NCBI GenBank assembly: GCA_963942565.1
Contig: OZ012699.1
Location: 15,001 to 79,000, forward strand
Length of the DNA stretch: 64,000 bases
Source of the DNA: Maea johnstoni
Lineage: Eukaryota > Annelida > Polychaeta > Spionida > Magelonidae
Direction: 5' to 3'
Below, one piece after another: positions 57,585 through 64,000 of the stretch. The notes beneath the pieces were generated by a model, which did no database searches, was not told the DNA's origin, and worked only from the letters and a program-made list of their open reading frames with translations. Each line of letters opens with the position of its first letter. The first letter of the stretch is position 1. The translations under genes were made by a program, and so were the position numbers.

Positions 57585-57840
57585 ACCTACACTAGGCTCC
57601 TAGCCCTTTAAAAGTAACCATTCCCTTCTGAGTTGACTAACGTGAGTGTGGTGTAGTACCAGACATGACAGACAGATGGCACCATATGGTCCTCCTATTT
57701 CTGGCTAGACTAGGCTCCTAGCCCCTTAAAAGTAACCATTCCCTTCTGAGTTGACTAACCTCAATGTGGTGTTGCGAGTAGTACCAGATATGACAGATAG
57801 ATGGCACCACTTCGTCCACCAATCTCTGGCGATTTCTGAC
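57585..57840 (+). repeat. Dispersed repeat, two tandem copies
   Basis: ACTAGGCTCCTAGCCC, AAAAGTAACCATTCCCTTCT, GAGTTGACTAAC and AGATGGCACCA recur. A third diverged copy lies at 62055-62180. Confidence 0.75.
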
Positions 57841-57996
57841 TCAAACTGAGTCCTCTATTCACCTGGTGAGATAAATGTGAACTTATTTGGCCACCTTGAC
57901 CATTTCATGCATGGTAACAGAACGAAACCGACAGACAAAATACATATAAGAACGCCTAGAAATCTAGGCTAGGCAAAACCAGGTCTTAGTACTCCC

Positions 57997-57998
<2 letters not shown>

Positions 57999-58085
<87 letters not shown>

Positions 58086-58087
58086 TG
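57999..58087. repeat. (AAT)n microsatellite
   Basis: About 90 bp with one AGT. Confidence 0.97.
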
Positions 58088-58146
58088 CAAGTAAGGGTGC
58101 ATATGTGTCAGATGCTAGGATGGACTGGGGGAGTATGATATCTTAA

Positions 58147-58351
58147 ATCTTCCAGTGCTGAGGCTACTTTCCTCCAAAGCACTATGAAGCAAAGATTTTT
58201 CAAAACCATCTAAACCTTGTCATGTTGGTATTAATTGGATACCTTTTGCCGAGTACTCTCAGATGAGTACCCATTTGCCAGGGTTTCGGTCATTTTTCAG
58301 GTTTTTTGTATGATTTTGTAATGGCCAATTTAGCCACCAGCAGGATAAGGG
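58147..58351 (+). mobile_element. Family A MITE
   Basis: Full length; right TTAA at 58352-58355. Confidence 0.8.
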
Positions 58352-58486
58352 TTAAAATGTCCCTCTGTTCAGGGTAGTAGCCAGGTCAAACGAGTGCACA
58401 TCTCTGACCACCGGCTGCATGCTGTCTGTGTCTGGGACTGACCGGAGCTGGTGAAGCAAGGTCTTTGTTCCGGGAATCAATTTAGC

Positions 58487-58676
58487 ACTTCCAATGCTGA
58501 AGCTACTTTCGCCCAAAGTATAAGGATCCAGAAAATTTTGACAACCTTTTAAAACCTGCCATGATGGTATCAATTGGGATGCTTTTGTGGAATACTATCA
58601 AATGAGTATCCATGTTTCAGTCATTTTTCAGCCTTTTTTTGCATCATTTTCCATTGACCAAATTAGCCACATAGGG
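58487..58676 (+). mobile_element. Family A MITE, diverged
   Basis: ACTTCCAATGCTGAAGCTAC to AATTAGCCACATAGGG (the CAGCAGC block is lost); shares TTAA 58677-58680 with the next, oppositely oriented copy. Confidence 0.75.
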
Positions 58677-58680
58677 TTAA

Positions 58681-58886
58681 CCCTTATGCTGCTGGTTGCT
58701 ATTTGGGCCAATACAAAATGATGCGAAAAACCTGGAAATTGACTAAAAACCCTGGCAAATGGGTACTCATCTGAGAGTACTCAGCAAGAGCTTTCTTATG
58801 AATACCAATATGACAGGGTTTAGATGGTTTTCAAAAATCTTTGCATCCTTGTGCTTTGGATGAAAGTAGCCTCAGCATTGGAAGGG
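58681..58886 (-). mobile_element. Family A MITE, minus orientation
   Basis: CCCTTATGCTGCTGGTTGCT to CTCAGCATTGGAAGGG; TTAA on both sides (58677-58680, 58887-58890). Confidence 0.85.
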
Positions 58887-59258
58887 TTAACACGTCCAAT
58901 GCCATACATTCATATAAGCTATATGCATTTGTGGTAACATAACCTTGAGAACCATGCAAGAATGTATGAGTGTAAGATAACCATATTCATTTATAATAGA
59001 AGAGAATGGAAAGAGAGGATACAGAACTGAATAAACCCCAAACAAGCCCAACTCCATGGTCATAGACAGCAGGGTATATGGGTGTCATTGCACCCAAATC
59101 CAAAAATATCCCAAATTAGGACAAATCTCTGACAGATTCTTAGAAATTAGTTCTGCACTCTGACTCAGACTGTGATGTTGATCAGTTAAAACATCGCTTA
59201 ATTTCAGGTTAATTGAAAGATACAGATCAAAATTGCAAAAATAAGAAAAATATTTTAA

Positions 59259-59465
59259 CCATTCCAATGCTGGGGCTACTCTCGTCCAAAGCACAAAGAC
59301 GCAAAGATTTTTGAAAAGCATCTAAACCCATTCATGATGGTATTCATTGGATAGCTCTTGCCGAGTACTCTCAGATGGGTACCCATGTGCCAGGGTTTCA
59401 ATAATCTTTTTAGGCTTTTTTGCATAATTTTGTATTGGTCAAATTAGCAACCAGCAGCATGAGGG
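59259..59465 (+). mobile_element. Family A MITE
   Basis: TTAA at 59255-59258 and 59466-59469. Confidence 0.8.
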
Positions 59466-59694
59466 TTAATAATCTGTTCATTTCAGGAGCTAGTCTAGGG
59501 CATCCGGTGCTCCGTGGCGATTGTTGCATTGATCCAGACACACTAAGTATGAGTAGTGTTATCCAGGAGATCCAGTTACAGTTCCTTCCTGCTGCTGCTG
59601 AGGCTCAGGGCCATGTCTAGACTGGGCATCACGACCACCACAGAGATCAAACACAATAACAACACTCAAACACTGACCATCGCTACATATGGTC

Positions 59695-60013
<319 letters not shown>

Positions 60014-60091
60014 TGAATACATACATACATTTAAGAAAAAAAAGTATTTGAGACATTTTCAAGCATATATTCATTTTCACTGCCAGTTATG

Positions 60092-61538
60092 TGCAGGTAC
60101 CTAAATATCAGCCATGTCTTCCTGAGGTACCTAAATATCCGCCATGTCTTCCTGAGGTACCTAAATATCCGCCATGTCTTCCTGAGGTACCTAAATATCC
60201 GCCATGTCTTCCTGAGGTACCTAAATATCCGCCATGTCTTCCTGAGGTACCTAAATATCAGCCATGTCTTCCTGAGGTACCTAAATATCCGCCATGTCTT
60301 CCTGAGGTACCTAAATATCCGCCATGTCTTCCTGAGGTACCTAAATATCCGCCATGTATTCCTGAGGTACCTAAATATCCGCCATGTCTTCCTGAGGTAC
60401 CTAAATATCAGCCATGTCTTCCTGAGGTACCTAAATATCCGCCATGTCTTCCTGAGGTACCTAAATATCCGCCATGTCTTCCTGAGGTACCTAAATATCC
60501 GCCATGTCTTCCTGAGGTACCTAAATATCCGCCATGTCTTCCTGAGGTACCTAAATATCAGCCATGTCTTCCTGAGGTACCTAAATATCAGCCATGTCTT
60601 CCTGAGGTACCTAAATATCAGCCATGTCTTCCTGAGGTACCTAAATATCAGCCATGTCTTCCTGAGGTACCTAAATATCCGCCATGTCTTCCTGAGGTAC
60701 CTAAATATCAGCCATGTCTTCCTGAGGTACCTAAATATCTGCCATGTCTTCCTGAGGTACCTAAATATCTGCCATGTCTTCCTGAGGTACCTAAATATCC
60801 GCCATGTCTTCCTGAGGTACCTAAATATCAGCCATGTCTTCCTGAGGTACCTAAATATCAGCCATGTCTTCCTGAGGTACCTAAATATCAGCCATGTCTT
60901 CCTGAGGTACCTAAATATCCGCCATGTCTTCCTGAGGTACCTAAATATCAGCCATGTCTTCCTGAGGTACCTAAATATCAGCCATGTCTTCCTGAGGTAC
61001 CTAAATATCCGCCATGTCTTCCTGAGGTACCTAAATATCAGCCATGTCTTCCTGAGGTACCTAAATATCCGCCATGTCTTCCTGAGGTACCTAAATATCA
61101 GCCATGTCTTCCTGAGGTACCTAAATATCCGCCATGTCTTCCTGAGGTACCTAAATATCCGCCATGTCTTCCTGAGGTACCTAAATATCCGCCATGTCTT
61201 CCTGAGGTACCTAAATATCCGCCATGTCTTCCTGAGGTACCTAAATATCCGCCATGTCTTCCTGAGGTACCTAAATATCAGCCATGTCTTCCTGAGGTAC
61301 CTAAATATCCGCCATGTCTTCCTGAGGTACCTAAATATCCGCCATGTCTTCCTGAGGTACCTAAATATCAGCCATGTCTTCCTGAGGTACCTAAATATCC
61401 GCCATGTCTTCCTGAGGTACCTAAATATCAGCCATGTCTTCCTGAGGTACCTAAATATCAGCCATGTCTTCCTGAGGTACCTAAATATCAGCCATGTCTT
61501 CCTGAGGTACCTAAATATCCGCCATGTCTTCCTGAGGT
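60092..61538. repeat. 48-copy 30-bp minisatellite
   Basis: The unit is GAGGTACCTAAATATC-N-GCCATGTCTTCCT. By line-by-line count there are 48 copies, identical except at N (26 C, 20 A, 2 T) and one copy with TATT for TCTT near 60358. Each unit contains the palindrome AGGTACCT. Two plus-strand frames are open throughout (RYLNI(R/S/C)HVFL and EVPKY(P/Q/L)PCLP) only because 30 is a multiple of three and the unit lacks stops there. Confidence 0.97.
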
Positions 61539-61940
61539 CAAGGCTCCTTCATTATCTAATAGTGACCACTCAGGGGCTAATATTGACACTAGGAGGTCAG
61601 CCAATCAAAATAGAGGAAGGCTAGTGACCCATGAAAGCTACACAGTACACACATAGTACGTCCATTTTAGAACATGTCATAATATGTTGTAATACTGGCA
61701 GCTTCTGCCAACTAAGAGTGCAAGAGATCTGATTGTAAGACTCGGCCTCCTGATATTTCTTGTGGGTGCCTAGATTCTTCTTTGCTAGGCACCTTTCAAA
61801 AAATCTTAAGCTCGATCCTTGGCTAAGAAATGGCTAGCCAGTGTGTTGGAGGAATACCTTTTAGTATCCCAAGTCCCAGGAATGGGTTTCTACGTCACTT
61901 TCAACAGCTAAGGTCATGTAGCGACGATTAATGTAATGGA

Positions 61941-61999
61941 TTTCAAAAAGCTTTGCGCCCTTGCCCTCCGGAATAAAATAACCTCAGCATTGGAAGGGG
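61941..61999 (-). mobile_element. Family A MITE fragment, minus orientation
   Basis: TTCAAAAAGCTTTGCGCCCT to CTCAGCATTGGAAGGGG. Confidence 0.6.
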
Positions 62000-62054
62000 T
62001 AACTGAAAAACCTAGCAGAAAATTACACATGAACGCCTAGAAGTCTAGGCTATT

Positions 62055-62180
62055 GGTAGACTAGGCTCCTAGTCCCTGAAAAAACAACTTTCCCTTCTGT
62101 GCTGACCAAGCAGTGTGGTGTAGTACCAGGTATAGTAGATAGATGGCACCACCTGCTCCTCCTATCTTCTATGACTACAA
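62055..62180 (+). repeat. Dispersed repeat, diverged copy of 57585-57840
   Basis: ACTAGGCTCCTAGTCCCTGA ... GTGTGGTGTAGTACCAGGTA ... AGATGGCACCACC. Confidence 0.65.
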
Positions 62181-62414
62181 TGTAGATGTATATATATGTT
62201 GATTATTCTAATGAAATTATTGTATTGCCTCTATGTACCGCAAAAGGCGGTTAGAGAGTAATAAAGTTTGTATTCGTATTAGTATCTCTAGATATTCTGT
62301 CTTATTCAAACTGAATTCTGGTGAGCTAAGTGTAAACTAAATTGACCACTATGGCCACCTAGAATATTTGTTGCCTGCTAACAGAAAAAAAACATGACAG
62401 AAAAATACACTTAA

Positions 62415-62619
62415 CCCTTCCAATGCTGAGGCTACTTTCGTCCAAAGCACAAGGATGCAAACCTTTTTGAAAACCATCTAAACCCTGTCATGTTGGTACT
62501 CATTGGATAGCTCTCGCAGAGCACTCTCAGATGAGTACCCATTTGACAGGGTTTCAGTCATTTTCCAGGTTTTTTGCCTCATTTTGTATTGGCAAAATTA
62601 GCCACCAGCAGCATAAAGG
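62415..62619 (+). mobile_element. Family A MITE, near consensus
   Basis: TTAA at 62411-62414 and 62620-62623. One of the least diverged copies. Confidence 0.88.
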
Positions 62620-62784
62620 TTAACAGTGTAGGCTATTGGTTGTGTTGGTATTGGTGCAGTGGAGGCAGACTTGAACCTACTAGTGCTACTTCTCCTAGGG
62701 GCTTGTTTGTGCCAACTGACTGACTAACCTATTTCTGCTGCTGGCCTCCTGAAGCTTGGAGCAGGAAGAGCAGACTGGGGCAGA

Positions 62785-63500
62785 CAGGGAGGCCCAGGAA
62801 GGGGCGCCATGCTCCTCAAGGGATCAATGAAATGAATTAAGGGGCCCCAAGAAGGGGCAGACAGAGAGGCCCAGGAAGGAGCACCATGCTCCTCAAGGGA
62901 TCAATGAAATGAATTAAGGGGCCCCAAGAAGGGGCAGACAGAGAGGCCCAGGAAGGAGCACCATGCTCCTCAAGGGATCAATGAAATGAATTAAGGGGCC
63001 CCAAGAAGGGGCAGACAGAGAGGCCCAGGAAGGGGCACCATGCTCCTCAAGGGATCAATGAAATGAATTAAGGGGCCCCAAGAAGGGGCAGACAGAGAGG
63101 CCCAGGAAGGGGCACCATGCTCCTCAAGGGATTAATGAAATGAATGAAGGGGCCCCAAGAAGGGGCAGACAGAGAGGCCCAGGAAGGGGCACCATGCTCC
63201 TCCTCAAGGGATTAATGAAATGAATGAAGGGGCCCCAAGAAGGGGCAGACAGAGAGGCCCAGGAAGGGGCACCATGCTACTCAATGGATTAATGAAATGA
63301 ATAAAGGGGCCCAAAGAAGGGGCTGACGCAAAAAGGTAATGGGTCAATGAAATGTATAAAGGGGCCCAAAGAAGGGGCTGACGCCAAAAGGTAATGGGTC
63401 AATGAACTGAATAAAGAGGCCCCAAGAAGGGGCTGACGCAAAAAGGTTATGCGTCAATGAAATGAATAAAAGGGCCTAAAGAATCGGCTGATGCAAAAAG
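62785..63500 (+). repeat. Tandem array of a 76-bp unit, about seven regular and three shortened copies
   Basis: Units: GGGGCAGACAGAGAGGCCCA, GGAAGG(A/G)GCACCATGCTC, CTCAAGGGATCAATGAAATG, AATTAAGGGGCCCCAAGAA. From about 63310 the unit is shortened to GGGGCTGACGCAAAAAGGTA plus GGGTCAATGAAATG(A/T)ATAAA. Confidence 0.9.
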
Positions 63501-63529
63501 GCAAAGTCCCATTAGGATTGATCATTTAA

Positions 63530-63824
63530 CCCCTAAGCGGCTGGTGGCTAATTTGGCCATAAAAAATAATGCAAAACACATGAAAAATGGCACAAAGAAC
63601 TCAGTGAGAGCTATCCAATGAATACCAACGTGACAAGGATAATTTTGTCCAAAGCACAGGAGCGCAAATATTTCTGAAAACCATCTAAACCCTGTGATAT
63701 CGGTATTCATTGGATAGCTCTTGTTAGGCACTCTCAGATGAGCATTCATGCACCAAGGTCATTTTCCATTTTTATTGCATCATTTTGTATCAGTTGGCCA
63801 AATAAGCCAACAGCAGCATGAGAG
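63530..63824. mobile_element. Composite family A MITE, two fused halves in opposite orientation
   Basis: A minus-oriented left part (CCCTAAGCGGCTGGTGGCTA to GAGAGCTATCCAATGAATAC) is joined to a plus-oriented copy (AATTTTGTCCAAAGCACAGG to CCAACAGCAGCATGAGAG). TTAA at 63526-63529 and 63825-63828 bracket the whole. Confidence 0.7.
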
Positions 63825-64000
63825 TTAAACCTATTGAGATATGCTTCTACTCCAAGGCTGGCCCTGATAGCAGAGTAGTGGTCATAAAGGTGTCGTAACT
63901 GCTCGTTGTCTCTCTCCAGTCTGCCCTGGTTCACAACCCACTTGGGGCATACGAAAAAGGTTAAAGTGACATGGGTTTTTCACCGTCTACTCCAAGGTAT

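Noticed and set aside
60092-61538. CRISPR-like regular repeat spacing
   Set aside because: There are no spacers between the units, and the sequence is animal DNA.
60089-61656. Two overlapping open frames of more than 500 residues over the 30-bp array
   Set aside because: Both are open only because the 30-bp unit has no stop in these frames; no splice or start context and no known protein family. Treated as minisatellite.

Overview
The window looks like nuclear DNA from a bilaterian animal, most likely a marine invertebrate. It has GT-AG introns, an E75/Rev-erb nuclear receptor gene, PIF/Harbinger, pogo and TTAA-target DNA transposon relics, LINE and LTR relics, and an extreme load of (AT)n, (AAT)n, (TC)n and (GT)n microsatellites. 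I cannot name the species. There is one 200-base assembly gap (42989-43188) inside a (TC)n tract.

Only one host gene can be supported with confidence. It is an NR1D-type nuclear receptor (E75/Rev-erb) on the minus strand. Eight coding exons run from 37763 down to 28504. They encode the end of the DNA-binding-domain extension (AVRFGRVPKKEK), the hinge, the whole ligand-binding domain with both expected haem-ligand positions (Cys of ACPLN, His of TLHSEKLL), and a long low-complexity C-terminal region with Asn and Gln runs. The two zinc-finger exons are not in the 26 kb upstream and must lie beyond 64000. Splice phases match at every junction.

The most unusual signal is inside this gene. The 3' end of the exon that encodes helix 11, including its 5' splice site, is repeated five times in perfect 63-bp (21-codon) steps (31969-32283). 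Every copy is open, carries the haem-ligand His and ends in a donor in the same phase. The 3' end of the last visible exon is also tandemly copied together with a GTAAAT donor-like site (28190-28525).

Region by region: 1-9.4 kb holds a nearly intact PIF/Harbinger element with its accessory gene, a second ISL2EU-like Harbinger element with a Myb/SANT-like partner gene, two LINE fragments and a degraded TatD-nuclease-like sequence followed by a series of covarying RNA-like hairpins. An LTR retrotransposon fossil with a 4-bp target duplication fills 9458-15107. From 15.9 to 20.35 kb lie a LINE fragment and a decayed unclassified transposon-like coding region. At 20375-21526 is a foldback element made of palindromic GGAACCTT/AAGGTTCC units with a 9-bp target duplication. 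From 21.5 to 28.2 kb there is no gene, only MITEs and tandem repeats. The receptor gene occupies 28.5-37.8 kb. From 38 to 64 kb lies presumed intron or intergenic DNA: about a dozen more copies of a TTAA-flanked MITE, a 232-bp near-perfect inverted repeat, several tandem arrays, and a 48-copy 30-bp minisatellite (60092-61538) whose copies differ almost only at one position.
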